From positions 23,463-87,462 of the forward strand of contig JALHLV010000018.1 of NCBI GenBank assembly GCA_022844405.1: a DNA stretch of 64,000 bases. The letters are read 5' to 3'. How positions within the stretch are numbered: the first letter of the stretch is position 1; every line of letters starts with the position of its first letter. The notes beneath the pieces were generated by a model, which was given only the letters and a program-made list of their open reading frames with translations, ran no database searches and was not told where the DNA came from. Source of the stretch: Sphingomonadales bacterium. GTDB taxonomy: Bacteria > Pseudomonadota > Alphaproteobacteria > SMXS01. This document shows, piece by piece, positions 54,809-64,000 of the stretch. Made by a program: the position numbers and the translations under genes.

Positions 54809-56493
54809 GGCATATCACCACCATCGAGTTCGACGGCGTCGGCAAACGCGCGGTGGACAACGCGCGCGGCCGGGTGCGCGTCGCCATGGCGGTGTTCGCG
54901 CTGGCGTTCACCGCCATTTCGCTGCGGCTCGTCGACCTGGGCCTGCTCAGCGGCGAGGTGACCGACAAGCGCGTCCTGACGGCCGCCATGGATGTGGCGC
55001 CGCGGGCCGACATCGTCGACCGCAACGGCGTCCTGCTCGCCACCGACCTGACCGCCATCTCGGTCTACGCCCAGATTCCCAAGGTCCTGAACGCCCATGA
55101 CTCGGCGCTCAGGCTGGCCTCGGTGCTGCCGGGCGTCTCGGCCGACGTGCTGGAGCGCAAGCTCGGCTCCGACTCCAAGTTCATCTGGGTCAAGCGCAAG
55201 GTGACACCGGCGGAATACGACGCGGTCAACCGCTTGGGCCTGCCCGGCATCGGCTTCCAGCGCGAGGTGGAACGGGTCTATCCGCACGGCAACCTGGCCG
55301 CGCACATGATCGGCTACACCAATGTGGACGGCCGCGGCCTCGCCGGCGTCGAGCGCTATTTCGACGAGAAGATGCGCAAGGAAGGCCCCCGCGGCGAGCC
55401 GCTGCACCTGGCCCTCGACATCCGCGTCCAGCATGCGCTGCGCAACGAGATCGCCGCCTCCGTCGAGGAGTTTTCGGCGCTCGGCGGCGGCGGGCTGGTG
55501 CTCGACATCCGCACCGGCGAGATCATCGCCATGGTCAGCCTGCCCGACTTCAATCCCAACGAGCCCGGAAACATCGCCAACAACCCGGAACTCATCAACC
55601 GCATGAGCCACGCGGTGTTCGAATGGGGCTCGACCTTCAAGGCCTTCACCATGGCCATGGTGCTTGACGCAGGCAAGGCGGGTTTCCGCGACAGCTACGA
55701 CGCCACCAACCCGATCCGCGTCTCGCGCTTCACCATCAACGACGACCATCCCAAGCACCGCTGGCTGAGCGTGCCCGAGGTCTTCATGTATTCGTCCAAT
55801 ATCGGGACCGTCAAAATGGCCCTTGATGTAGGGACCGAAGGCCAGAAGACGTTCCTGCGCAAGCTCGGTTTCCTCGACCGGCCGCATGTGGAGCTGAAGG
55901 AAACCGGCGCGCCGCTGATGCCCGCCCAGTGGAAGGAGATCAACACCATGACCATTTCCTTCGGTCATGGCCTGTCGATCACCGGGCTGCAGCTGGCGGC
56001 GGCCTATGCCGCGGTGGCGGGCGATGGCGTCCTGCATCCGGTCACCGTGCTGAAGACACCGCCCGGCTACAGGCCGGGAGGCGAGCGCGTGGTGTCGCAG
56101 GACACGGCGCTGAAGATGCAGGGCCTGCTGCGCCTCGTCGTCGAGAAGGGCACCGGCCGCCAGGCCGACGCGCCGCACTACCTGGTCGGCGGCAAGACCG
56201 GCACCGCCGAGAAGGCGGGCGGCGGCGGCTACCGCAAGAAATCGCTGGTGTCGTCGTTCGCCGCGATCTTCCCGGCGATCAATCCGCGCTATGTGACCGT
56301 GGTCATGCTCGACGAGCCCAAAGGTACCAAGAAGACCTATGGGTACGCGACCGCCGGCTGGACCGCCGCGCCGACCACCAAGCGGGTTATCGAGCGCATC
56401 GCGCCCATGCTCGGCGTGCCGCCGAGCGACAATCCGACCCACCCGGTCACCCATGAGCTCATGCAGTTCATCCAGCCGGAGGTGCGCTCGTGA
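54805..56493 (+). CDS. ftsI: Septal transpeptidase FtsI (PBP3)
   Basis: 562 aa from GTG 54805. N-terminal transmembrane segment about residues 25-45 (RVAMAVFALAFTAISLRLV). Transpeptidase domain: S-x-x-K in 'EWGSTFKAFTMAMV' (about residue 275), S-x-N in 'MYSSNIG', K-T-G in 'GGKTGTAEK' (about 462). It cross-links septal peptidoglycan with FtsW. The stop overlaps murE (GTGA). Confidence 0.95.
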   Translation: MRHITTIEFDGVGKRAVDNARGRVRVAMAVFALAFTAISLRLVDLGLLSGEVTDKRVLTAAMDVAPRADIVDRNGVLLATDLTAISVYAQIPKVLNAHDSALRLASVLPGVSADVLERKLGSDSKFIWVKRKVTPAEYDAVNRLGLPGIGFQREVERVYPHGNLAAHMIGYTNVDGRGLAGVERYFDEKMRKEGPRGEPLHLALDIRVQHALRNEIAASVEEFSALGGGGLVLDIRTGEIIAMVSLPDFNPNEPGNIANNPELINRMSHAVFEWGSTFKAFTMAMVLDAGKAGFRDSYDATNPIRVSRFTINDDHPKHRWLSVPEVFMYSSNIGTVKMALDVGTEGQKTFLRKLGFLDRPHVELKETGAPLMPAQWKEINTMTISFGHGLSITGLQLAAAYAAVAGDGVLHPVTVLKTPPGYRPGGERVVSQDTALKMQGLLRLVVEKGTGRQADAPHYLVGGKTGTAEKAGGGGYRKKSLVSSFAAIFPAINPRYVTVVMLDEPKGTKKTYGYATAGWTAAPTTKRVIERIAPMLGVPPSDNPTHPVTHELMQFIQPEVRS

Positions 56494-57935
56494 GGCTCTC
56501 CGAACTCATCGGCGGCAATGGCGCGGCGGCGCGCATCGACATCCGGGGCCTGTCGTCGGACAGCCGGACGGTGCGCGATGGCTATCTGTTCGCCGCGCTC
56601 GCCGGTACAAGCAGCAAGGGTTCGGACTTCGTCGGCCAGGCGATCGCCAAGGGCGCGGTCGCGGTGCTCGCCGATCCCCAGGCCGAGATCGCCGAGCGCG
56701 ACATCTACGTGGTCACCGACCCCAATCCGCGCCGCCGGCTGGCGCTGATGGCCGCCCGCTTCTTCGGCGGCCAGCCGGACACGATGGTCGCCGTCACCGG
56801 CACCAACGGCAAGAGTTCGGTCGCCGATTTCGTCCGCCAGATCTGGGAAAAGACCGGTCGCCGGGCCGCCTCCATGGGCACCCTCGGCGTGCGCGCCAGC
56901 GGGCTGGCGACGGCGCCGACGCTGACCACGCCCGATCCGATCGAGATCCACGCCCGCCTCGCCGAGCTGAAGCGCGCAGGCATCGAGCACATGGCCATGG
57001 AAGCGTCCAGCCATGGGCTCGCGCAGCACCGCCTCGACGGTGTCAAGCTGAAGGCGGCGGCGTTCACCAATCTGAGCCGCGACCACCTGGACTATCACCC
57101 CACCTATGAAGACTACTTCCTGGCCAAGCTGCGCCTGTTCGGCGAATTGCTGCCGCCCGGCGCGGTCGCGGTGCTGAACACCGAGACCCACGTCTATGAC
57201 GAGCTCGTCGATATCTGCTGGGGGCGGGGCCTGGGCATCCTGTCGGTCGGCGATGGCGGCGAGCTCCGCGTCATCACGCGCGAGCGCACCGCCCGCGGCC
57301 AGGAACTGGTCGTCGGCTTCGACCGCCAGCGCTTCGAGATTTCCTTGCCGCTGATCGGCGACTTCCAGGCCTCGAACGCGCTGGTTGCGGCGGGGCTCGT
57401 CATCGCCACCGGCGACGATCCGGCCAAGATCATCCCTGCGCTGGAGGCGTTGGAGCCGGTGCCCGGCCGCCTGCAACTAGCCGGCCGGACGCCTGGTGGC
57501 GCCGCCGTCTATGTCGACTACGCGCATACCCCCGATGCGCTGGAGACCCTGCTCGAGACGCTGCGTCCCTATACCCGGGGCAGGCTGCACGTGGTGTTCG
57601 GTTGCGGCGGCGACCGCGACAAGGGCAAGCGACCGATGATGGGCGAGATTGCCTGGCGGCTCGCCGACAGCGTCATCGTCACCGACGACAATCCGCGCGG
57701 CGAGGACGCCGCCCAGATCCGCCGCGAAATCCTGGCCGCCGCTCTGGGCGCGCGTGAAATCGCCGACCGGCAGGCAGCCATCAACGAGGCGGTCCGCGCG
57801 CTTGGCCCGGGCGACGTGCTGGCGCTTGCCGGCAAGGGTCATGAGCAGGGCCAGACCATCGGTACGGCCGTGCTGCCATTCGACGACGTGGAAGCGGCCC
57901 GCGCGGCCCTCGCAGGGGGAGGCGCCCATGACTGA
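56490..57935 (+). CDS. murE: UDP-MurNAc-L-Ala-D-Glu:meso-DAP ligase
   Basis: 481 aa from GTG. P-loop 'VTGTNGKSSVADF' near residue 102, and 'VIVTDDNPRGEDAAQIRREI' near 399, where D-N-P-R is the meso-diaminopimelate-specificity motif, so the peptidoglycan is DAP type. 'GRLQLAG', 'DYAHTPDALE' and 'FGCGGDRDKGKRPMMGEIA' are standard blocks. It overlaps murF by 8 nt. Confidence 0.95.
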   Translation: MRLSELIGGNGAAARIDIRGLSSDSRTVRDGYLFAALAGTSSKGSDFVGQAIAKGAVAVLADPQAEIAERDIYVVTDPNPRRRLALMAARFFGGQPDTMVAVTGTNGKSSVADFVRQIWEKTGRRAASMGTLGVRASGLATAPTLTTPDPIEIHARLAELKRAGIEHMAMEASSHGLAQHRLDGVKLKAAAFTNLSRDHLDYHPTYEDYFLAKLRLFGELLPPGAVAVLNTETHVYDELVDICWGRGLGILSVGDGGELRVITRERTARGQELVVGFDRQRFEISLPLIGDFQASNALVAAGLVIATGDDPAKIIPALEALEPVPGRLQLAGRTPGGAAVYVDYAHTPDALETLLETLRPYTRGRLHVVFGCGGDRDKGKRPMMGEIAWRLADSVIVTDDNPRGEDAAQIRREILAAALGAREIADRQAAINEAVRALGPGDVLALAGKGHEQGQTIGTAVLPFDDVEAARAALAGGGAHD

Positions 57936-59349
57936 GCCATTGTGGACAGCCGCGCAGATCGCGGCCGCGACCGGCGGAACGGTCAGCGGCGCGTTCGACG
58001 TCCATGGCGTCGCCATCGACAGCCGCGAAGTCAACCAGGGCGACCTGTTCGTGGCGTTGAAGGGCGACAGCCAGGACGGCCACAAATACATCGCGGGCGC
58101 GCTGCAGCGCGGTGCGTCGGGCGCGCTGGTCGAGCGCGGCGCGGACGTGCCGCCGGGCACGCCGGTGGTTGCCGTCGACGAGTGCCTGGCGGGTCTGACC
58201 GCGCTTGGCAGGGCGTCGCGCGACCGGATCGCCGGCAAGGTGATCGGCGTCACCGGCAGCGTCGGCAAGACCGGCACCAAGACCGCCATCGCCGCGGCGC
58301 TCGCCCGCAGCGGCGCCACCTACGCCAGCGAACGCAGCTTCAACAACCATATCGGCGTGCCGCTGACCTTGGCGCGGACACCCGCGGCCTCACGCTATGC
58401 GGTGCTCGAGATGGGCATGAATCACGCCGGCGAGCTCCGCGCGCTGACCGCCATCGCGCGGCCGCATGTGGCGATCGTCACCACCGTCGCCGAAGTGCAT
58501 ATGGAATTCTTCCCGTCGGTGGATGCCATCGCCGACGCCAAGGCCGAGATCTTCGAAGGCGTGCAGACTGGCGGCACCGTGGTGCTGAACCGCGACAACG
58601 CGCAGTTCGCCAGGCTGGCCGCCCGCGCCAGGGACGTGGGCGTGAGCCGGATCATTTCGTTCGGCGCAGCGCAGGATTGCGACGTGCGGATGATCAAGTC
58701 GCGCCTGCACGAGGACTGCAGCACGGTGACCGCCGATGTCATGGGGACGCTGGTCGCCTTCAAGATCGGTATTCCCGGCGAGCACTGGGTGTCGAACAGC
58801 CTGGCGGTGCTGGCCACCGTCGCCGCCGTGGACGGCGACCTGGGCCTTGCCGGCCTGTCGCTGGCCGAGATGCAGCCGCCGCGGGGCCGCGGCCGTCGCC
58901 ACCGCGTGGATTACCGCGATTCCGAGATCATGGTCGTCGACGAGAGCTACAACGCCAGCCCCGTCGCCATGCTGGCCGCCATCAAGGGACTGGGCCAGAG
59001 CATGCCCGGCCGCCGGGGCCGGCGCATCGCCGTGCTGGGCGACATGCGTGAGTTGGGCGAACAGGGGCCGGCGCTGCATGTGGGTCTGCGCCAGCCATTG
59101 CGTGACGCCGGCATCGACATCGTCGTCGCCGTCGGACCGCTGATGCAGGAGATGGCCGCCTCGCTGGGCGGCGATATCCGCGTGGTCAACAGCGCCTCGG
59201 CGCAGGACGCCGTGCGCCAGGTTCTCGACGCCGTCATTCCGGGCGACGTCGTCATGGTCAAGGGCTCGAACGCGATCGGGCTGTCCAGGGTCGTCGACGC
59301 GCTGCTGGCGCTTCAGGACCAGCCGGCGCTGCGCCGGGCCGCGGGCTAA
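57928..59349 (+). CDS. murF: UDP-MurNAc-tripeptide:D-Ala-D-Ala ligase
   Basis: 473 aa from ATG 57928. Mur ligase with P-loop '[18 protein letters not shown]' near residue 109, '[13 protein letters not shown]', '[27 protein letters not shown]', and '[15 protein letters not shown]'. The GKTGTK form is a slight variant of GKTSTK. Adds D-Ala-D-Ala to the UDP-muramyl tripeptide. Confidence 0.95.
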   Translation: MTEPLWTAAQIAAATGGTVSGAFDVHGVAIDSREVNQGDLFVALKGDSQDGHKYIAGALQRGASGALVERGADVPPGTPVVAVDECLAGLTALGRASRDRIAGKVIGVTGSVGKTGTKTAIAAALARSGATYASERSFNNHIGVPLTLARTPAASRYAVLEMGMNHAGELRALTAIARPHVAIVTTVAEVHMEFFPSVDAIADAKAEIFEGVQTGGTVVLNRDNAQFARLAARARDVGVSRIISFGAAQDCDVRMIKSRLHEDCSTVTADVMGTLVAFKIGIPGEHWVSNSLAVLATVAAVDGDLGLAGLSLAEMQPPRGRGRRHRVDYRDSEIMVVDESYNASPVAMLAAIKGLGQSMPGRRGRRIAVLGDMRELGEQGPALHVGLRQPLRDAGIDIVVAVGPLMQEMAASLGGDIRVVNSASAQDAVRQVLDAVIPGDVVMVKGSNAIGLSRVVDALLALQDQPALRRAAG

Positions 59350-59360
59350 AGGGGAAAGCC

Positions 59361-60452
59361 ATGCTCTACCATCTGCTGTATCCCCTGGCCGACGAGATCG
59401 CGGCGCTCAACGTCTTCCGCTACATCACCTTCCGCAGCGGCGGCGCGGTGCTGACGGCGCTGTTCACCTGCCTGATCTTCGGACCGCGCATCATCAACTG
59501 GCTGCGCTCCAAGCAGGGCAAGGGCCAGCCGATCCGCGAGGATGGTCCGCAGAGCCACATCGTCACCAAGCAGGGCACGCCGACCATGGGCGGATTCCTG
59601 ATCCTCATCGGCCTGGCCGCCGGCACGCTGGTGTGGGCGGACCTGTCCAACAAGTATGTCTGGATCAGCCTTTTCGTCACCGTGGGGTTCGGCGGGGTCG
59701 GCTTCATCGACGACTACCTGAAGGTTACCCGCCGCTCCAGCAAGGGCATCGCCGGCAAGATGAAGCTGCTGCTGCAGTTCTCCATCGCCGCGCTCGCCGG
59801 TGTCGCGGTCAGCCTGCTATCGACGCCGGACATGGCCAACGAGGTGGCCGTACCCTTCGCCAAGCATGTGCTGATCGACCTCAGCATCTACGGCTTCGTG
59901 CCGTTCGCCATGCTGGTGATGGTGGGCGCGTCGAACGCGGTCAACCTGACCGACGGGCTCGACGGCCTGGCGACGATGCCGGTGATCATCGCCGCCGCCA
60001 CTTTCGCGCTGCTGGCGTATCTGGTCGGCTACGTCACCTTCGCCGACTATCTGCAGATCCACTACGTGCCGGGCGCCAGCGAGCTGGCGGTATTCCTCGC
60101 CGCGCTGATCGGCGCGTGCCTGGGCTTCCTGTGGTTCAACGCGCCGCCCGCCATGGTGTTCATGGGCGACACCGGCAGCCTGGCGCTGGGCGGCGCGCTA
60201 GGCGCGGTCGCGGTGATCATCAAGCACGAGCTGGTGCTGGTCATCGTCGGTGGCCTGTTCGTGCTGGAGACCGTCTCGGTCATCGTCCAGGTGATCTCGT
60301 TCAAGACCACGGGCAAGCGGGTGTTCCGCATGGCTCCGCTGCATCACCACTACGAACAGAAAGGCTGGGCCGAATCCACCATCGTGGTGCGGTTCTGGAT
60401 CATCTCGCTGGTGCTCGCCCTGATCGGCCTCTCGACCCTGAAGCTGAGGTAG
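59361..60452 (+). CDS. mraY: Phospho-MurNAc-pentapeptide translocase
   Basis: 363 aa, ten-helix membrane enzyme. Motifs: '[12 protein letters not shown]', '[22 protein letters not shown]' (Asp-Asp), '[19 protein letters not shown]', and '[14 protein letters not shown]', the HHH cluster. It forms lipid I on undecaprenyl phosphate. AAGG precedes the ATG. Confidence 0.96.
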   Translation: MLYHLLYPLADEIAALNVFRYITFRSGGAVLTALFTCLIFGPRIINWLRSKQGKGQPIREDGPQSHIVTKQGTPTMGGFLILIGLAAGTLVWADLSNKYVWISLFVTVGFGGVGFIDDYLKVTRRSSKGIAGKMKLLLQFSIAALAGVAVSLLSTPDMANEVAVPFAKHVLIDLSIYGFVPFAMLVMVGASNAVNLTDGLDGLATMPVIIAAATFALLAYLVGYVTFADYLQIHYVPGASELAVFLAALIGACLGFLWFNAPPAMVFMGDTGSLALGGALGAVAVIIKHELVLVIVGGLFVLETVSVIVQVISFKTTGKRVFRMAPLHHHYEQKGWAESTIVVRFWIISLVLALIGLSTLKLR

Positions 60453-60459
60453 CGCCGCG

Positions 60460-61842
60460 ATGATCCCCGTCAGCACATATCAGGACCGGGCCGTGGCCGT
60501 ATTCGGCCTCGCGCGCAGCGGCATCGCCTCGGCGCGGGCGCTGGCGGCGGGCGGCGCGGTGGTGTCGGCGTGGGACGACAATCCGACGAGCCGCGATCTC
60601 GCCGCGGCGGCGGGCGTGGCGCTGGTGCCGTCGTCCGAGCTGGACTGGAGCCGGCAGTCGGCGCTGGTGCTCAGCCCCGGCGTGCCGTTGACCCATCCTG
60701 AGCCCCATCCGGTCGTTGCAGCGGCGCTGGCGGCGCGGTTGCCGATCATCGGCGACATCGACCTGTTCGCGCAGGCAGAACCCAGCCTGCCACGCCACAG
60801 CGTCGCGGCGATCACCGGCACCAACGGCAAGTCGACGACCACGGCGCTGTTGACCCATCTGGTCAAGGCCTGCGGCGGCGCGTCGGTCGCCTGCGGCAAT
60901 ATCGGCACGCCGATCCTAGACCTGGAGCCGCTGCCGGCGGGCGGCGTCTACGTCATCGAGATGTCGTCCTACCAGATCGACCTCACCTTCAACCTGCGGC
61001 CCAAGGTGGCGATCCTGCTCAACATCACGCCCGACCATCTCGACCGCCACGGCAGCATGGCCCACTACGTGGCGGTGAAGCGCCGCCTCTTCGACTGGCA
61101 GGGTCCGGGCGCCGCCGCGATCATCGGCATCGACGACGATTACGGTCAGGAAACCGCCGACCGGCTGAAGGCCGCGGGCCGCAGAGTCACGACGGTTACT
61201 GCCATGGGCCGTGCGGACCAGGGCGTCTCGGTCGACGACGCCGCGCTCTACGACGCGGAGATCTCGTCGGAACCCGTGCTGTCGCTCGCCGGGATCGAAA
61301 GCCTGCGCGGCCGGCACAACTGGCAGAACGCCGCCGCCGCTTACGCGGCAGCCCGCGCGCTGGGCTTCGCGCCGGCCGCCATCGGCGCCGGGCTGCGCAG
61401 CTTCTCGGGCCTGGCGCACCGGCTGGAATATGTCGGCACGGCGGGCGGCGTCCGCTTCATCAACGATTCCAAGGCGACCAACGCCGACGCCACCCAGCAC
61501 GCGCTGGCCGCCTTTCCCAAGGTCCACTGGATCGCCGGCGGCAAAGCCAAGGAGGGCGGCATCGACAGCCTGAAGCCGCTGTTCGGTCGCATCGAGCGCG
61601 CCTACCTGATCGGCGAAGCCCAGGACGCGTTCGCCGAGACCCTCGACGAAGCCGGTGTCGATAACGAGCTTTGCGGCACCATGGACCGCGCCGTCGCCAG
61701 CGCCATGCGCCATGCCGGCGTAGGCGAGGTGGTGCTGCTGTCGCCCGCCTGCGCCTCGTTCGACCAGTACCCGAATTTCGAAGTGCGCGGCGATCACTTC
61801 CGCGCCCTCGTGGCCAAACTCGCCCCGGAGGCTTCCGCATGA
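60460..61842 (+). CDS. murD: UDP-MurNAc-L-Ala:D-Glu ligase
   Basis: 460 aa. P-loop 'ITGTNGKSTTTALLTHL' near residue 119, 'EMSSYQIDLTFNLRPKVAILLNITPDHLDRHGSM', 'RLEYVGTAGGVRFINDSKATNADA', and 'LLSPACASFDQYPNFEVRGDHFRALV'. Adds D-Glu to UDP-MurNAc-L-Ala. Its stop overlaps ftsW (ATGA). Confidence 0.95.
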   Translation: MIPVSTYQDRAVAVFGLARSGIASARALAAGGAVVSAWDDNPTSRDLAAAAGVALVPSSELDWSRQSALVLSPGVPLTHPEPHPVVAAALAARLPIIGDIDLFAQAEPSLPRHSVAAITGTNGKSTTTALLTHLVKACGGASVACGNIGTPILDLEPLPAGGVYVIEMSSYQIDLTFNLRPKVAILLNITPDHLDRHGSMAHYVAVKRRLFDWQGPGAAAIIGIDDDYGQETADRLKAAGRRVTTVTAMGRADQGVSVDDAALYDAEISSEPVLSLAGIESLRGRHNWQNAAAAYAAARALGFAPAAIGAGLRSFSGLAHRLEYVGTAGGVRFINDSKATNADATQHALAAFPKVHWIAGGKAKEGGIDSLKPLFGRIERAYLIGEAQDAFAETLDEAGVDNELCGTMDRAVASAMRHAGVGEVVLLSPACASFDQYPNFEVRGDHFRALVAKLAPEASA

Positions 61843-62972
61843 TGACGTTCGGTCGCACCGACAACAGCATTCTCGGCCGCTGGTGGTGGACCGTCGACCG
61901 CTGGCTGCTGTCGGCGATCATCATGCTGATGGCGGCGGGCGTCTTGTTCGCCATGGCGGCGAGTCCGCCCAAGGCGCTGGATCTGGGCCTGCCAGCGTTC
62001 CATTTCGTGCTGCGCCAGCTCTACTTCGTCCCGTTGGCGCTGGCGCTGCTGATTGGCTTCTCGCTGCTGACGCCGGTGACGGCGCGGCGCTTCGCCATCG
62101 TACTGTTCGGCGTTTTCTACCTGTGCACCCTGTCGACCCTGGTTCTGGCGCCCGAGATCAAGGGCTCGCAGCGCTGGCTGTTCGTCGGCGGCATGGCGGT
62201 CCAGCCATCCGAGTTCCTGAAGCCCGTGTTCATCGTCACCAGCGCCTGGATGTTCGCCCAGACCAAGCGCAAGGAGGGCTTCCCCGGCACGGCGATCGCC
62301 ATCCTGCTGTGCTGCATGGTCATGGGCACCCTGCTGCTGCAGCCCGACTTCGGCCAGGCGATCCTGATGTTCACCGTGTGGGGCGCGCAGTTCTTCCTCG
62401 CGGGGCTGCCGCTGTTCATGATCGGCGTGCTGGCGATCTGCGGCGTCGCGGCGGTGATCGGCGCCTATCTGCTGCTGCCGCACGTGGCGAGCCGCATCGA
62501 CCGCTTCCTCGACCCGGCGTCGGGCGACACCTATCAGGTCAACACCGCCATGGAGGCCTTCACCGCTGGCGGCTTCCTCGGCCGTGGCCCGGGCGAAGGC
62601 GTGGTCAAGCGCATCCTGCCCGACGCCCACACCGACTTCATCTTCGCCGTGATCGGCGAGGAATTCGGGCTGATCGCCTGCCTGATCATCGTGATGGTGT
62701 TCGCCTTCGTGGTGCTGCGCGGCTTCCTCAAGGTGATGCGCGAGGAGGATCCGTTCCTGTTCCTCGCCAGCGCCGGCCTGATCGTGCTGTTCGGCATGCA
62801 GGCGATCATCAACATCTCAGTGAACATCCAGCTCATGCCCGCCAAGGGCATGACGCTGCCGTTCGTCTCCTATGGCGGCTCGTCGCTGCTCTCCATGGCG
62901 ATAACCATGGGCATGCTGCTGTGTTTCACCCGCCGTAACCACTACGGCACGGTCGGGAGGCCGTCGGCATGA
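61839..62972 (+). CDS. ftsW: Septal glycosyltransferase FtsW
   Basis: 377 aa from ATG 61839. SEDS protein with about ten transmembrane helices; 'IKGSQRWLFVGGMAVQPSEFLKPVFIV', 'LQPDFGQAILMF', 'GRGPGEGVVKRILPDAHTDFIFAVIGEEFGLI' and 'LPFVSYGGSSLLSMAITMGMLL' are conserved SEDS blocks. Works with FtsI in septal peptidoglycan synthesis. Confidence 0.95.
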   Translation: MMTFGRTDNSILGRWWWTVDRWLLSAIIMLMAAGVLFAMAASPPKALDLGLPAFHFVLRQLYFVPLALALLIGFSLLTPVTARRFAIVLFGVFYLCTLSTLVLAPEIKGSQRWLFVGGMAVQPSEFLKPVFIVTSAWMFAQTKRKEGFPGTAIAILLCCMVMGTLLLQPDFGQAILMFTVWGAQFFLAGLPLFMIGVLAICGVAAVIGAYLLLPHVASRIDRFLDPASGDTYQVNTAMEAFTAGGFLGRGPGEGVVKRILPDAHTDFIFAVIGEEFGLIACLIIVMVFAFVVLRGFLKVMREEDPFLFLASAGLIVLFGMQAIINISVNIQLMPAKGMTLPFVSYGGSSLLSMAITMGMLLCFTRRNHYGTVGRPSA

Positions 62973-64000
62973 TCGCACGTCCTCCGCGCATCGTTCTCGC
63001 CGCCGGCGGAACCGGCGGCCACATGTTTCCTGCGCTGGCCGTCGCCGAGGTGCTGAAGCGCCGCGGCATCGAGCCGGTGCTGGTGACCGACGACCGGGGC
63101 GAGCGCTACGCGGCGCCGTTCGGCGACATCGAGAAGCATGTCCTGCCCGCCGCCAACGTCACTCGCGGCAAGATCTCGGGCGCGGTCAACCTGGTGCGTG
63201 CGACGTTGGCCGCCCGCAACCTTTTCGTCTTTATGCGGCCGGCAGCGGTCATGGGCCTGGGCGGTTATGCTACGCTCCCGGCCCTGATCGCGGCCCGCGT
63301 CCGCCGTATCCCGACCTGCATCCACGAGCAGAACGCCGTGCTGGGACGGGTCAACCGGCTGGCGGCCGGTTTCATCGATCGCATCGCCTTGTCGTTCCCC
63401 GAGACCCAGCGCCTCGGCGCCGAGCACCGCGCAAGGGCGGTCGTCACCGGCAATCCGGTGCGCGCCGAAGTGGTCGCGCTCGCCGACGCGGCCTATCAGC
63501 CGATTCAGGCCGACGGCGCGATACGGCTGCTGGTGCTGGGTGGCAGCCAAGGGGCGTCGGTCCTCAGCGAGGTGGTGCCGCCGGCGTTGGCCCGCTTGCC
63601 CGAGGCGATCCGCGCGCGGCTGCGGGTGACCCAGCAGTGCCGCCCGGAAGACATCGACGGCGTGCGCGATCTCTACGCCCGCAAATCCATCGCCAGCGAG
63701 CTGGCGCCCTTCTTCGGCGACGTGGCCGCGCGCCTGGCCGATTCACATCTGGTCATCGCCCGCGCGGGCGCCTCGACCATCAGCGAACTGGAGGTCACGG
63801 GCCGCCCGTCCATCCTGGTGCCGCTGCCGGGCGCCATGGACGACCATCAGACCGCGAACGCCGCGTCACTGGCCGCATCGGGCGGCGCCTGGGTGATCCC
63901 GCAGCCGAATTTCACCGCCGAGGAAGTGTCCGCGCGCATCGCGGCGCTGGTCGGCGATGCCGGTGCGCTCGCCGCGGCGTCCGCCGCCGCGCGCGGCCGG
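62969..64000 (+). CDS. murG: UDP-GlcNAc:lipid I GlcNAc transferase, 5' part
   Basis: The gene begins at ATG 62969, overlapping the ftsW stop as ATGA, and runs off the window after 344 codons; MurG is usually about 360 aa. Visible: 'VLAAGGTGGHMFPALAVAEVL' (N-terminal G-loop), 'VMGLGGYATLPALIAARVR', 'CIHEQNAVLGRVNRL', 'VLGGSQGASVLSEVVP', 'ARAGASTISELEVTGRPSILVPLPGAMDDHQTANA'. It makes lipid II at the inner face of the membrane. Terminal residues are not in view. Confidence 0.95.
   Translation, partial: MIARPPRIVLAAGGTGGHMFPALAVAEVLKRRGIEPVLVTDDRGERYAAPFGDIEKHVLPAANVTRGKISGAVNLVRATLAARNLFVFMRPAAVMGLGGYATLPALIAARVRRIPTCIHEQNAVLGRVNRLAAGFIDRIALSFPETQRLGAEHRARAVVTGNPVRAEVVALADAAYQPIQADGAIRLLVLGGSQGASVLSEVVPPALARLPEAIRARLRVTQQCRPEDIDGVRDLYARKSIASELAPFFGDVAARLADSHLVIARAGASTISELEVTGRPSILVPLPGAMDDHQTANAASLAASGGAWVIPQPNFTAEEVSARIAALVGDAGALAAASAAARGR

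Overview
The window looks like chromosome of a high-GC Alphaproteobacterium. Supporting signs are a dcw cell-wall/division cluster at the right end, methionine synthase split into two ORFs, small DUF3309 and DUF1236 proteins, an alphaproteobacterial-type LexA box (GAAC-N7-GAAC) and a class A RNase P RNA. The order and genus cannot be fixed from the sequence alone. Apart from one Fic locus, base composition and codon use look uniform. There are no rRNA genes, no tRNAs that I could recognise, no CRISPR array and no intact transposon.

Left part (1-15900): mostly small metabolic and regulatory genes. They include a PadR/GyrI-like pair, a MipA-type outer-membrane protein, a DUF445 protein, a short-chain dehydrogenase-like protein carrying the halohydrin-dehalogenase signature residues, a nicotinamide phosphoribosyltransferase, a decayed sulfotransferase, VOC proteins, a glutathione transferase, a TonB-dependent receptor translationally coupled to a beta-propeller phytase, an SDR and a TetR regulator. 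A VapBC-type toxin-antitoxin pair (15288-15871) follows.

Middle part (16000-36500): ABC-F translation factor EttA; a three-gene export operon (lipoprotein, Tat-exported M48 metalloprotease, lipoprotein); a NUDIX hydrolase; the MlaA lipoprotein; then a methionine/methyl-cycle operon with an ArsR-methyltransferase fusion regulator, metF and split metH. The regulator has a palindromic operator placed in the spacer of its own promoter. A second toxin-antitoxin pair, a cold-shock protein, a fused HyuA-HyuB hydantoinase/oxoprolinase and several small secreted or VOC proteins follow.

Fic island (about 36560-38035): a visibly lower-GC Fic AMP-transferase gene with its own near-consensus promoter and overlapping inverted repeat. 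It is flanked by a truncated transposase-like fragment on one side and an apparently deleted small gene on the other, so it is the clearest horizontally acquired segment.

Right part (38200-64000): an exported cytochrome c plus two-subunit molybdenum oxidoreductase; an SDR; a DjlA-like / EamA / AmpD operon; a GNAT-like gene with a small basic partner; rnpB; an isochorismatase-family hydrolase; an epoxide hydrolase / enoyl-CoA hydratase / CoA-binding operon; a GH3 beta-glucosidase; and an unknown gene with a LexA-like box upstream. The last 11 kb are the dcw cluster mraZ-rsmH-ftsL-ftsI-murE-murF-mraY-murD-ftsW-murG, preceded by tandem MraZ boxes. Most junctions in it are 4-8 nt overlaps, and murG runs off the window.
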